NCBI GenBank assembly: GCA_032207245.1
Contig: CM063504.1
Span: 22,492,565 to 22,556,564 of the forward strand
Source: Pardosa pseudoannulata
Lineage: Eukaryota; Arthropoda; Arachnida; Araneae; Lycosidae
Reading direction: 5' to 3'
Length of the DNA: 64,000 nt
Positions within the stretch are counted from its first letter, which is position 1. The number at the start of each line of letters is the position of its first letter. The notes beneath the pieces were generated by a model. It was given only the letters and a program-made list of their open reading frames with translations, ran no database searches and had not been told where the DNA came from. The position numbers and the translations under genes were made by a program. Positions 22,853-35,124 of the stretch are shown here, piece by piece.

Positions 22853-23602
22853 AAGTGTTCAAGACAGCTCTAGCTACATCTATAAATTCCGAAGAATAGA
22901 GGATTTGATGCGGGGGATCGAGATAATCCTGATAAGCTCCGCCAAAATGCAGAACATTCAAAGATATGGTCGGGATAGACTTCAGTGTTTATGCAGTAGG
23001 ACAGCTCTTGTAGCTTCGATGGTCATCGGGAAATATTTCCATTCCCCTGAAGTGTTTAGTCCTCAATCTGGCTATGGTTGTAGAGATAGTACGGTTACAG
23101 TTTAGGCTAGATATGGAATGCTTCTGAGGATATGCATGAAATAGTTTCGGTGCTCGCACATTACGAGAGGATATCATACCCATGGAATCGAGCACACATT
23201 AAAGTAGATCTAACACATGTTCAGATGAATGATGAAGGCTAGGAATATTCACGACACACATTTAATGAACATTAAAATTACAGAAATACATTGAGCTGCT
23301 TTAGCTCGCAACCATAGCATCACAGACTGCACTGATTGAATGAGAGTCTATTGGCTCTCTGCTTATAGCAGCTCTCTCTGGTGGTTACAGTCAATGTACT
23401 ATGTTCGCTGTTAGCGGTTTGAGAAGACCATGGAGAATTCGTTCGCGCTGTCTCATAGTTTTCGGCTGCCCATTGCATCAGCATCAGTGTGGGTCAAGTT
23501 GTTGGAAAATTGAGGGTCAAATCTATTGTCAAGAGTATATAATAAATGTTTTCAGAAAAGAAAAATGGCATTAGATTAGTTTTGAAGGGCCTTTCCTAGG
23601 CT
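22853..23602. other. Unassigned DNA
   Basis: No gene or repeat family recognised. Confidence 0.4.
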
Positions 23603-23763
23603 ATAAGGCGATTTCAATCAGTAGGGCAAATTCCCAAATTATGACAATTCTGGCTTTAGTATCAAACGGAAGGGCAGTTTATTGTTTGTCTATTGGCTGT
23701 TGTAAACATGAAAATGAATAGGAAGGGCATTATAGTAGTTCGTGACGTTGCGACAAATTGCCT
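23603..23763 (-). mobile_element. 160-bp MITE (family G), copy 4
   Basis: An inverted copy running from AAGGCGATTTCAATCAG to GTTGCGACAAATTGCC on the + strand. Confidence 0.75.
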
Positions 23764-26467
23764 TTTTGGAATCCCGCCATTTTAAGATAGTTGTCCCCAA
23801 GAATAAAAAAAAATGTTTTATACCGACTAAGTGCTTACTTACATTGGTAATTTCGATACAAATAAAATAGTTGGTTTTGAAAAAAAATCATAATTTGTAA
23901 TTCTTATGGCTTTATCACACGTCGACATGTATGTTCTGAAAAAACAATACATTCTTTTGGATTCCTTTTCCCTAAGAACTACTCATTTCTCGTATGTTAG
24001 CGAAAAAATTCCAACAGATTAAAGGCTTTATCACACGCTAAACTGAACAAAAATAAATCCCATGAAAATATTTTTGCTGTAACACAAGAAAACTGCACAT
24101 TCTTGTGCTGATTTCTTAAATGAGCGGATTTCTTGTGTTGCAGCAAAAAAAAATTTCAACAGATTTATTTTTGCTTAGGCTGACGTATATTAAGGTCTTT
24201 AATCGATTGAACATGTTTAGCTCTCGAAAAATCCGAGTATTCTTCAACGGGAAAAGAATCCTAAATTTAATCTGCTGCTTTTTCAACAAGTACATGTTGA
24301 CATGTAATAAAGTTAGCCAATCTCTGCGTTAGAATATCATTGATGCAAAATATAGCCCTGAAATTGTAAATATTTGTAAATATTGATGTGTTATGACATC
24401 TTATTTTCTTATTAGTTTTTCCCTTTCTTTTTTAATTTTTTTTCGCTTACAAAGTAATTACAGAAAAAAGCACTACAGTCGTCAAAATATTTAACTCCGA
24501 ATAACGTTTCCGATTTTCCGAATGGTTATGCAGTTAGAACATCAAAATTCCATTAATCATTTATCTCTTTCTACCTACCAAAAGAGATAATGTTATGACT
24601 TGGTGGCGTATGGCTCGTTTTCTTTAGATTTGGGTCACCTCCTGGAACTTTTATAGGTTGAAAAGACACTAAACTATGACGGTTACAGAATTTTTTGCAG
24701 ACGTCTCGCCTAAGGATAAAAAATATTTATGGCCAGATATATTTAAAAGAAGCCAATTTCAGGCATTTCAACTAAAGGGAAATTTACATTTCGATTTGTT
24801 ACTAGAAAAGAAATATATTTATATTGAAGCATAATATTTAAATATTATGGTGAGACATAAATTCGTAAGTGCACGGTTAATGTTAAATGTTCATTCAGTA
24901 TCAGCTGTGAAGTGGGACTGAAATTCGAAAAGGTGATAGTGCACTATTAAATTAACCTTGGAGATAATTTAGGTATTTTTTCGAAATTGTAGCAAATTTT
25001 TAAGCTTAAGCAGATAATGCTTATCATTAAAAATAATAAAAAATGCTAAAAAATGTAAGGTTATTTAATCCCTTGAATAATGTCACTTTAACGTTGAATA
25101 CAATAACGTCTGGGTAGACGTCAGTCATTTCATGTTCCAATGTACATTTTGTTGTCTCTGAGACGTCAAGAACTGTCTCCAGAGGACAACTTGTTTAGTA
25201 TAAAATCATTTAATTATTTAATTCGTGTTTTGATTAGAATGTTCGAGATGTCACATGTCTTTAAAAATAATATAAGAATCAAAACAATATAGAGATGTAA
25301 GAAATGTTAGTTCCTCTACCTATTCGAAAATGCTTTGAAATGTTTCATACTTTACAGAAATATTAATTTATTTTATACTATTACTTAATTATAGCCCATT
25401 AGCATTATATATGAATCTCCTTAAATGTTACATAGCAATTCAAATTTCAAAATAAAATTTCTGTTACTAAGCTTGCATAATAACATTTGAATTGATCCGA
25501 ATTAAATAGTAGTTTTCGGGTGCCTCATATTTCGTTTTATTTATATGCCAAGAAGTTTATTTTCAGAATTTGTGATTCCCTTCATACAGACCTGAAAAGT
25601 TACAGGTCGGGCAGGCGATATGTAACGTACTGTATTATTTAGTGACAAAGATGAAGAGTATTTAGGTGACTCTGGTACATGACAAGAACTGAAGATACAG
25701 AACTTAGTTCATAATACCAGTTCAAGATGTATACAAAGAAATTATTGTAGAATGATTTGATGTAGACCCATCTCAAACCACATACACGAGTGCTTCTCCT
25801 TTAAAACAACAATCCTTCAGAATTTTATGATATAACCGACTCAACGCGGTGACTAACAAATCCATTATCCTCTTTTAAAGTTCCAGATCTCTCATTTCCT
25901 CGAAATCAAGAAGGAGTGGGTGAACAAGTGTGTCATTTCTGACCATATGTAAAACAGTTTGAAAAGCGCAGTCTAATTGAGTCACCGCGTTTAAAGCCCA
26001 CACTGTTTCGATAAGAGTATTTGAAGGTTTCAGCAGCAAGAAATCGCTTGAAAGCGGAAACTCGACTTAGATAACACGAAATACACAGAGAAAGTCTTAA
26101 CACGATCGCTCGGGAACAGATGCTTTTAAATTTTGCTCCAAAATGGTAGATTTGCATATATATTTTGGGCTCATTCTATTAATTTAAATAGGTAATACAG
26201 AATGTCGGGTAAATTTGTTTATAGGCGAGCTGGAAGTAGGAAACAGTTGCGGGATAGCTAATAGATTCTAGACGACTTTTTGATATGACACTAAATGATG
26301 TGGGAATCAGCTTTTAATAGATTTTGACATGATTTAAAAGTTAATTATTAAACAGTCGGTGTAAAAATGTTCGCGTTATAAGTAGCACACTTATTAACAG
26401 TGTGCTAGTACTCTTCATCGTCCATGGTTTATTGTAGTGTTAGCGGTTTGTATAATATATATTTTAC
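23764..26467. other. Unassigned AT-rich DNA
   Basis: 2.7 kb with no gene or repeat family that I recognise; open frames here are short and look random. Confidence 0.4.
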
Positions 26468-26829
26468 CTCCGAAAGATAGCCGAATGGGTAGGGCACAGC
26501 TCTTCGATATCGGAATCCCAATGTTGTCATAAATATTTGTAGTCATTTACAATCTGCTTAAAACAGTAGGTGCAGATCTCCTTAGCCCTCATGAGCCGAG
26601 CGATGGCCTAATAGTTAGTGTGCTGGTCTTCGGTACTGGAGCTCGTGGGTTCGAATCCCACTGTGACATGGATATTCGTAGCCGTTCGGAATTGGCTTTA
26701 AACTGTAGGTCCCGGTTTCATTAGCCCTCGTGTTGTAAGACGTAGACCGTAGCACTCCAAACCTAACTTAACCTTAGTCCTCATGTAGCAAAACAGTATA
26801 CTGTGACACTCCGAACCAATCAACCAACT
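26468..26829 (+). mobile_element. tRNA-derived SINE split by another SINE
   Basis: The head and body are at 26468-26593 and the tail is at 26772-26829 (CAAAACAGTATACTGTGAC to CCAATCAACCAAC). The copy is diverged, with a poor B-box. The interruption is the SINE at 26594-26771, with a 14-bp duplication of the host at both borders. Confidence 0.75.
26594..26771 (+). mobile_element. tRNA-derived SINE nested in a SINE
   Basis: A near full-length copy with A-box, B-box (GGGTTCGAATCCC), body and tail. Flanking TSD: CCTTAGCCCTCATG at 26580-26593 and CCTTAGTCCTCATG at 26772-26785, one mismatch. It lies in the same orientation as its host, inserted in the host's 3' body. Confidence 0.8.
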
Positions 26830-26888
26830 ATACTTTGCGTCTATGGTTTATTGTTTTAAAAAATCAATGCCTTAAAAGAACAATGTCT

Positions 26889-26942
26889 TAGACCTCGTGT
26901 GCAAAACAGCAGACCGTAGCTGTCCAAACCGAAACCAAAACC
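26889..26942 (+). mobile_element. 54-bp SINE insertion, extreme 5' truncation
   Basis: Only the last ~54 bp of the SINE (TAGACCTCGTGTGCAAAAC to CCAAAACC) is present. A perfect 14-bp TSD, AAAGAACAATGTCT, lies at 26875-26888 and 26943-26956. It is a genuine insertion event and not a decayed copy. Confidence 0.85.
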
Positions 26943-26952
26943 AAAGAACAAT

Positions 26953-27009
26953 GTCTCATTAGCCCTCGAGAAGCAAAACTGTATGCCGTGGCGCTCCCAC
27001 CAACCAACC
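26953..27009 (+). mobile_element. SINE 3' fragment
   Basis: It runs from TGTCTCATTAGCCCTCGAG to CCACCAACCAACC. The DNA following it (GTTTTATTATTTTAAAAAG) resembles the DNA following the SINE tail at 26829, so a tail-plus-flank unit of about 120 bp was probably duplicated here. Confidence 0.65.
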
Positions 27010-28161
27010 ATACCTTGCTTCCCTGTTTTATTATTTTAAAAAGCGTTGCCTTTAGAGTATAAAAAAAACTGTTTCTGAAAGTTGGATTATCTTCTATACC
27101 AGAACATCTGACCACAAGAAAACCATAAAAAGCTGTCTAGCGAAAGTACACTTTCTCAAATGCATAATTTGTAACACTATAAAACCGGATGTATATCCTA
27201 ATAATATAAAACAACTATTTTCTGTTATTCCTAAGTCTTTTATAATTATTATACTATTCCCGAATACGTAAAAAATCTTGCATGCCCATTTAAGATATAT
27301 TTTAGTATACCCGATTACTAATTTAGAAAAGCACTTTATTCACAATATTCTTAAAAGTAAAACTAGTACAAAAGTTATTCTTGAGATGAGTTCTTAGTAA
27401 TGATTCTTTTTCAGGGGAAATTTTCTGCTTTAGTTCAGTTGTAACGAAATGTTTAACATTAATATACACAGCCTTAAATGTTTCGCTATTTGACTTTAAA
27501 ATAGAAGAATAAATTATATTAGTTCCTTCTAGATGGAGAAATTTTTAGGCTTTTACTACACTGGGTAAAAAGAAAAAAGTCTGCACCTAAGCAATTTAGA
27601 TTTCTTTTCCTTCGAGAGATAAGAATAAAATTGTTTTCAAAAAGTATTGCTAAAGTTAAATATTCCTTCTGGAAAAGATTCTAAGTGAATTCTCTTTTTT
27701 GAAATTCAAACGCTGCATGTTCTAAATATTTTAGAATGCATCTAAGGATTTCTGTTTTTATATGATTGTTCCCGAGTAAAGCATTGGTTATTTTCAGCAT
27801 TTTAAAATTAAAACAGACTTAAGAATTCATGCTTTCTGACATATTTATAGCAGTTAGTATAGAAGCCGAACATCGGTATAAAAAAACTTTATACACTGCT
27901 TGTAGCAATTTTATGTCAAGTCAACTTTAACAACCTTCTTAGTCGAATTAATTTTCAAATTTTAATTTCAAAAACAGCATTTATTTTTGCAAAACATTGT
28001 ATGTTGTATCTGTGATTCGTAGATGGAAAATATTTTTAGCGGTTAAAATTGCTTTGTTTGACCTGCTGGTAGTCATAGGTGTGATCTCCAGTTTTTCTTA
28101 CAATTTACCCAAGTTTTACATTAAAACTGTACTTTTAAGATAATATATTTGTCAAATATAT
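27010..28161. other. Unassigned AT-rich DNA
   Basis: No gene or repeat family recognised. Confidence 0.4.
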
Positions 28162-28529
28162 TGTCACGAAAATTCGAATGAACACACCGTTTAACCTAAC
28201 AGACGAATTTATTGAAGCAAAGTAGCAACTCGCAACTTTACAAGATCGAGAAGTTGCCTACAACTAGTGGGTATCAGCTTTTATACCCGAACAGAATATT
28301 CGAGAAATGACTAATTTACATAATGAAGAAAGATCTAGAATGTTAGAGAACATAAGGCAATAATAAATAACATTTTAAAATTAAAATCCCATACTTTGGA
28401 TCAACCGCCATGGCGAGAACCGAACCCACAAACTTTGGGTCTGGATCTCGTGCTCTGACCATTCGGCCACTGAGGTCGTTGACAAAGCTTCTTTATGCGG
28501 CAATATTGCCTAGATATTTTAAGGCAACA
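28162..28529 (-). mobile_element. LTR-like repeat with tRNA-like module, copy B
   Basis: Minus-strand counterpart of 4300-4691. It starts TGTTGCC and ends GTGACA, followed by ATAT. The tRNA-like part (28407-28483) carries TGGCCGAATGG and GGTTCGGTTCTCG. A TATA box TATAAAAG (28280-28287) and an AATAAA (28208-28213) follow in order. The left flank has ATAT but no matching duplication is seen at the other border. Confidence 0.6.
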
Positions 28530-29531
28530 CCCCAATGAAAAGGAAGATAGAAAATGCGTAAAAAATATTTTGAAAATTGTTGTACATATTTACAATTTTT
28601 CTTGCTCATGAGCGCATAAAATCACATTCGTTTGGTTTGGTAGATAGTTTTACGAACTACAAAAGAATGTCTTTTCACAAAAGAGCAGTATAATTACGGT
28701 GGGAATCTATGTTAATTTGGGAAGAATGAGATTTTGTATCCAACACAATTACCAATTCAAGCTCCTAATGTCCTAAATGAATGAAAAATCCCGACCAATA
28801 TTTTCATGTTTTCTTTCGACTTTGTAACTCTCCAGATTTTAAATGAATCAATATCTATAGAACCTACTTAAACCCTACCCGGTTTTACCCGAGCTGAACT
28901 CGGGCAGGCGAAATGTACCATCCTGGCTCTTCCCGAGTGTAGTTCGGGCACTATGAAATTTTCCACTGTGCAATCAGTCTTTCCCGAATTATCTCACATG
29001 TGTTTTTTATGGTTTCGAATGATTTTGTTTACTTTTCTGGCTACTAGACTATTTGCTGCTCAAAGAGAGAAAGCAGAGGGAAGAAGGTAAGGTGAGAAAC
29101 AGGGTTCTACTGTCGAGATGGCGATGTTAGACTCTGTGCAGTGCTGTGTTTCCGATTGTATCATACATGATCAAATTTTGATTAATAATTTTATAATCAT
29201 TTGTGTAAATGCAAAGGATATAAAAATTTAATTCAAGATAAAATCTAGGTATTCTAAGCTTTATATTTATAGTTAGGGTTAATTGACTCCAAAGTCTAAT
29301 GATTTCTGACCCACAGAAAGCAAACTATACAGATAAATTACTTATTTATTTTAATTGATCGTTTTTACATTAATTTTTAGGAAATTTTATATGCGAATGA
29401 TGCTATTATTTTTAAAAATCTATGTATGTATGAAAATAAGCATAAAAATTGACATTTTCTGACCCATAATCCCGAAATAAAATGAACCTAGAAGGGGCTA
29501 ATAATTTTGCTCTTTTTATATATGCCACACC
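28530..29531. other. Unassigned DNA
   Basis: A GC-richer patch with repeated CCCGAG/CTCGGG words at 28870-28960 stands out; its CGGGCAGGCGAAATGTA word resembles one at 25612-25628. No gene found. Confidence 0.35.
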
Positions 29532-29671
29532 AAGTTCCTTTCAGGTATCTGCCAGATGCATCAAAGTTAGTACTATTACCGAAAGTTGACAAAATAAACC
29601 CCCATCTAAATGTGTACCGTCCAATTTGTACCTCTTGCGGTCACAAAATTGTGTTTCGCATGTAGTATACA
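29532..29671 (+). pseudogene. LINE reverse transcriptase fragment
   Basis: An uninterrupted frame of about 45 codons contains SKLVLLPKVDK, then NVYRPI, and ends at a TAG. This matches the start of the reverse transcriptase domain of non-LTR retrotransposons, where a K..LLPKP.K block precedes the conserved YRPI. The palm domain and the FADD catalytic motif are absent, and neither side shows LINE sequence, so it is a small isolated relic. Confidence 0.7.
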
Positions 29672-31583
29672 TACATATGTGTTTGTGTATTTAAACATAC
29701 TTTTATGTGATTGTGAATTTGAAAGAAAGAGTTTAACATTTGCTTTTATTTCACTTAGTTTGTTTTATTATAGTCTCGCACGCTTATTTCAACTTTCTTG
29801 AATTATTTCAATTAGTTTGCTGTTTGATTTCTAAAAACATGAAATTCGCAATCGAAAAATTGTAGCTATAAAATAAAAACACTCAATTTATCCGTTTCCT
29901 TTCTGCGCTTTATCAGTAGCTTGAAGACTTAATCATGTGTAGTGATATCAGAGATCTTTTGCTCATAAAGTCGACAGCTTATTATATCTTGCTTTAGCAG
30001 TAATCCTTTGTGTAGACCAGTCTGAAATATTGACAGAGATGATGAATAGGTATTGATTTATGATCGTATGAAGATTTGGCAAATTCCTTTCTTAGAAGCA
30101 GCAAATAAATAAAAAGATTCTAATATTGTGAGGTCGTAATAAAATATTAAAAAAAGTACAGCTTTATGTACCACAGATCTGTTACATAATTTGTTGATGG
30201 AATTTTGTTTTAATGAACTTTCCAGACACTTATGCAGTTGAACGTTATCTAAGGCAGCTGTGTTATGCTTCTTTGGAACGCTACGGTAAATTGATTGCGA
30301 CTTAGGGTTAAATTGAATTACGTAAAAACAGTTATGTAAAAAACAATAAAAACAGTGCGCATACATTTTTATCCACCGTACCAATATTAGACTAACCGAA
30401 TTTTGAGTTAAAAAATTGTGCCCATTTCAACAAATGTGCATTACCTACAGCAGTTGTGATATCTTTTATTTTACAAAGTGGGCAACTCATAGGCTACAGA
30501 TAGTAGTAGTCTTAGTACAAACATTATTCGTGACATCACAAAGATGTTTATGATTAAGAATCAGCGTTAAATTTGGCAAACTTGTAGAACTAACTACTAT
30601 GTGATTTCTGAAAAACAGTAAAAGAAGAAAAAATATTTTGTGATGCTTATATTGAAGAGGAAATAGCTTACTTGATATTATATTAATTATAATTACTCAT
30701 ATAAGTACGAAATACTATATTTTATGCAGGTATAATAAAAATGATGTATGTTTATTTCCTTCAATAGTGATAGACTTAGTGAATTGGACACCACTTTAAA
30801 ATAATTAAAAATTGGCCATACATCAAGTTTTCGTACTCATTTTCATCATTCGAAATCACTGAAATTTAATTGGAAGCATCCTAGCATTTTCATTGGTCAT
30901 CCTGTAGCCTGGTGAATCGCCCGGAAATACAAAATTTTCCATTCCATCACTTGTCGTCACAGAAAACGGATTCCCCTGGCCACAAAAATATTTTGTATTT
31001 TCTTTCCCTTATCTTTCTGCTCTCTAAATTTTCTTTTTTTTTGTGTGTGTTATTAACTCATAGTCACCACTCTATATTTTCCTTTCATCTTTCAGCTGTT
31101 TTTTTTTTCTGCTCATTGTCAATTTTTGCTTGTTGTTAGAAATCTCTGGTTTAGAGCGCTCGGCCCATAGAATCCAGTTGTACCAGGCATAGTGTAGCAT
31201 AGCATAGCACCACTATTCCACCACTATATATATATATAGCTTATCTATTTGCTAAATTTGGTTTTCGTCCAACTTTTTAATTGTTAGTGTTAATTATATA
31301 TCAATAATTATTTTTCTCTAAAAATATTGGAGATATTAATTTACGGTTTCCCCATTTGTAATACATTACAAACGGGGGGACTTACCTTTAATAGCATTTT
31401 ACCATACAATCTGCTGATTTGTTGCTTTTTTTTGTGGGAGCACCATGTAAGTAGGTCGATGTCACTCCCTTTGAGCACACAAATATTACGAAGCCTTATT
31501 TGGAAAAGGAACACAAAACAACCATGGGGTGGGAGCACAATACGCTAACCACTATACAATCTGATAAGAATGGAGAATATATA
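29672..31583. other. Unassigned DNA
   Basis: The 108-codon minus-strand frame at 30058-30384 has no recognisable domain. Nothing else was seen. Confidence 0.35.
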
Positions 31584-32028
31584 TGTAAGGAAAATTCTCA
31601 GGGGTTTTCAAACCCGAAGTCACGGGCTAAAAATTCCCGCTTCTTTTGCATTCTCCTGTTTAACGCCTAAACCTAAATTGACCACTAGGGCTACAGTTTA
31701 CGCCCACAGAGAAGGGGGTCTGACCAATTATAACTCTAGATGGCCCTAGGGGACAATTTAGGAAATTTCCAAACAAAAAGGAAATGCACGCTGTCGGAGG
31801 CAGATTTTTCTAGAGATTTCTCCGCAGATTTGGACTGAGATGTTGACCCAGGTGTTAAGGGTCTTTTACATATAATTTCATGCTAGATGACCCCTCAGTT
31901 TGTCCTGTCCCTATGATGTAGTAGGAACCCGTCCTCAAACGTTATCTTAATAAAGGTCTTTAGCTGAAATGGTGTCCTTTTTATGGGCCATGACTGCAAC
32001 CACCCATCGAGAAGTCCGTCTTATTACA
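31584..32028 (+). mobile_element. Microsatellite-bounded repeat (family M), copy 3
   Basis: It starts TGTAAGGAAAATTCTCAGG and ends CGTCTTATTACA. Short (AT)n runs touch both ends (31576-31583 and after 32028). Like copy 1 it lacks the 75-bp left segment, with the deletion joining at a shared GGAAAA. Confidence 0.75.
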
Positions 32029-32792
32029 TATATAATTATTAAATAAACTTATTTTCTCAAAAAAAACTCATAGGATCTAGACAGTATCTGCTTACTATAT
32101 CATTAATATACCCTACCTCTACATAGGTCTAGGCTTTCGGAGAAAATGGATTGTAAACTAATAGTTTTTTAAAAGAAGAGTTTAGAGTATAAATAAAAAT
32201 GTCCTTCATAATACCACTTTTCATGGTGAATTAGCAATAAAAATTGAGTTTGGTTAATGATCCTTAATCCAAAAAGCTATAATCGATGAAAAAGTCCGCC
32301 TTCCTTTAATATAAATAATGCTATTTTTAGAACAAAAGCAACATGCAGGCATTCATTAATTCATTGATTTCTCAACACAGAGCTGATAAGCAAAATAGAC
32401 TTTAAATTAATCAAGCATCTACACTATACGGAGAAATCTTTGGCTCTTGCTTCAGTATAATATTTTTCAGAGAATGGAGTAAATTCTGATTTATGACTAT
32501 TTTGCTTAAAACTTTCAAGGCTACATTTTACGAAGATAAATGAAGAAAACTTTCGATTTTTCAAAGGACAAATCAATTACTTTTAACACCCCCTATCCCT
32601 ATCTCAGATTCTAAAAGCGAAGCAATCAAGGGTAATGAATCCTTTGACAAAGAGAAATTCTGTAAATTTCGTCGTAAGTCAGAGTTTCGTGTGTCAGCAG
32701 TTTGTATTTTTTACAAATTAGTGAATATATATTTTGCGAAATTAAATGTTAAAGGGCAAATTTGTAATGATTTAGCATTTTTTAATGTTAAA
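32029..32792. other. Unassigned AT-rich DNA
   Basis: No gene or repeat family recognised. Confidence 0.4.
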
Positions 32793-33500
32793 GTGAGTTA
32801 CATTTTCCTTCTGTAAATTTGGACAAAAGGAATTTTTCTTCAAAATTGTGTTTGTCAATTTTTCGAAAAACTTTGAAATCTTTCAAAAATTATAAAAAAT
32901 TTCGAAATTTAAAAATAATTTTCTTAATTTTTTGAAAATTTAAAAAAATTAAAAAATTGTTAGTATTTAGCCTAACGAATATGAATAAATCTAAATACTG
33001 ATTATAAAATATTGGATTATTTGAAACATACTGTCATTTGATAACAATCCAGAATATTCTGGGTTATTTTCAGGAAAATGTACACCTAGTCTAAAATGTT
33101 ATAAACTAGTATTAACTAGTGTAACTAGTTAACTAGAACACCGGCAACAGACAAGCTCGATTTCAAACCCTCAAAGGATAGTGAGTTACATTTTCCTTCT
33201 GTAAATTTAGATAAAAGGAATTTTTATTCAAAATTGTGTTTGTCAATTTTTTGGAAAACTTTCAAAAATTATAAAAAATTTCGAATTTAAAAATAATTTT
33301 TTTAATTTTCTGAAAATTTTAAAAAAGTAAAATAAAAAAATTGCTAGTATTTAGGATAACGAATATGAATATACCGATTATAAAATTTTGGATTATTTGA
33401 CACAGTGTCATTTGATAACAATCCAGAATATTCTGGGTTATTTTCAGGAAAATTTACACCTAGTCTAAAATGTTATAAACTAGTATTAACTAGTGTACCC
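32793..33500. repeat. 388-bp tandem duplication, second copy partial
   Basis: The unit starting GTGAGTTACATTTTCC at 32793 restarts at 33181 and continues for about 320 bp to 33500. The copies are clearly alike but carry many substitutions and small indels, so it is older than the duplication at 3231. The unit contains a palindromic cluster of ACTAGT words. It is non-coding. Confidence 0.85.
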
Positions 33501-33506
33501 ATGCGT

Positions 33507-33862
33507 TGGTTGATTTGGTTAGTTTTCTTTTTGCTACACTAAGAATAATGAAAACCGTGAACTATTACGTAAACCCAATTTCCAAATGGATCATGCTAGT
33601 AGTGAGATTTGAATTCACGAACTCCGGTGCCGAAGTGGTCGAAGATGGCTGATTGGTTAGGGTGCTGGCCTTCGGTACCGGATTTCGTGGGTTCGAATCC
33701 CACAGTGGCATGGATGTTCATAGCCATTAGTAATCGGCTTTAAGCTATAGGCCCCGGTTTCATTAGCCCTCGTGTTGCAAAAAGTAGAACGTAGCATTTC
33801 AATCCAAACCAAATCAAAAATCGGTGCCGAAGTGCAGCGGCCTACACATTAAACCATCATTT
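33507..33862 (-). mobile_element. tRNA-derived SINE split by another SINE
   Basis: The tail-to-B-box part is at 33507-33637 and the 5' head at 33835-33862, on the minus strand. The split lies between the A- and B-boxes and holds a plus-strand SINE with a 13-bp duplication of this host. Confidence 0.8.
33638..33821 (+). mobile_element. tRNA-derived SINE nested head-to-head in a SINE
   Basis: A near full-length copy with an A-box (ATTGGTTAGGGTGCTGG), an intact B-box and a tail CCAAACCAAATCAAAAA. A perfect 13-bp TSD, CGGTGCCGAAGTG, at 33625-33637 and 33822-33834 is host SINE sequence. Confidence 0.92.
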
Positions 33863-34545
33863 GAGATACAACTCTCGCATGTGGATATTTTACCCGCTCA
33901 CCTCTTTCCGAAAAATTTTATCTTTTCCGTATACCCTAATAAAAGAGAGATGGACAGACTTACGGATATCAGAAAACTTTAATGGGGAGGACGTTAAAAT
34001 TCAATTAATCGATTTTTCATCTTATTCTAGACAGAGACAACAGCTTTCTGATTGAAAAATAATCTGATAACAGCGAAGTGAGAGCGAACATATTAAACAA
34101 AAGGTAAGAGCCCGGAACACGATATCTGGGAGATTAACTGGAAATTGATATTTTGGCGTAAACGTTTGTTTTCAGAAAGTTCAACTGGAAAAAGAAAGTT
34201 GCAGAAATAGAATGAGGGGTTGATTTAATTGGAGAAAGTGTTAAAGTAATTGAATATTACGTGCTTCGTGAACAGTCTTTAGTCTATGTATAAATAATTA
34301 GGGACATACCATGCTCTTTTGAAACGCTCTTGCAAACTATTTTAATTTCAGTTAAATTGGAACTTATTTCGAATTTCTCTATTTGAGAATGTTTGACGAT
34401 TTATCAATGTATTAGGTTAACGGAAAGTAGTCCGTTTCTCGTACATTATAATCACTTTCAATTTCCACGATGCTTTACATAACACTAAACCACATGTAAC
34501 ACCCAGGCCAGTGTCGTGAAGGCACACGGTGATGTGAAAGATTTT
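33863..34545. other. Unassigned DNA
   Basis: No gene or repeat family recognised. Confidence 0.35.
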
Positions 34546-34557
34546 CCAGAATAAGAG

Positions 34558-34732
34558 GCCGAACGATGGTCGATTGGTTAAGGTGCTTGCCTTCAGTACC
34601 GCAGTTCGTGGGTTCGAATCCCACAGTGCCACAGTGGCATGAATGTTCGTAGCCGTTCGGAATCGGCTTTAGGTTGTAGGTCCCGGTCTCATTAGGCCTC
34701 GTGTAGCAAAAAGTAGACCGTAGCACTCCAAA
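34558..34732 (+). mobile_element. tRNA-derived SINE, full length
   Basis: It starts GCCGAACGATGG, has A- and B-boxes, and ends CACTCCAAA. A perfect 12-bp TSD, CCAGAATAAGAG, lies at 34546-34557 and 34733-34744. It carries a small internal duplication of CCACAGTG after the B-box. Confidence 0.93.
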
Positions 34733-34744
34733 CCAGAATAAGAG

Positions 34745-35124
34745 TATAAAACTTTGGCGATAGTTACAAAGAACTTAATATGCCTACTAAACTGCAAATG
34801 CAATTTTCATTATACTATGCTTTTAACAACTATGCTATAATTTGTTTCATTAATTTATTTATGTTTTAATGAAAATATTTTTTCAAAAGACAAGAACAGG
34901 GTTGCGTTCTAGGATTAAAGGAGTAAATGCAATAGTACCTCCCAATGATGGACAACAACTGGCCAGATATTTTGCCCGCTAAACAGAAGTGTTCATTTTC
35001 AGAGGGTACATACTAAAATATTTTATTCAACATTAAGGTTCTATCAAGCTTTACATAAATAATATATAAATAACATAGTCATAGGTATGCACTTGACTTT
35101 GAAGGCAATGACAAACGGAATTTC
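34745..35124. other. Unassigned AT-rich DNA
   Basis: Nothing recognised. Confidence 0.35.

Noticed and set aside
30058..30384. 108-codon minus-strand open frame
   Set aside because: No recognisable motif; within chance expectation for the best frames of a 64-kb AT-rich window.
31530..31560. tRNA-like A-box word on the minus strand (TAGTGGTTAGCGTATTG)
   Set aside because: No B-box and no cloverleaf follow, so neither a tRNA nor a SINE is supported.
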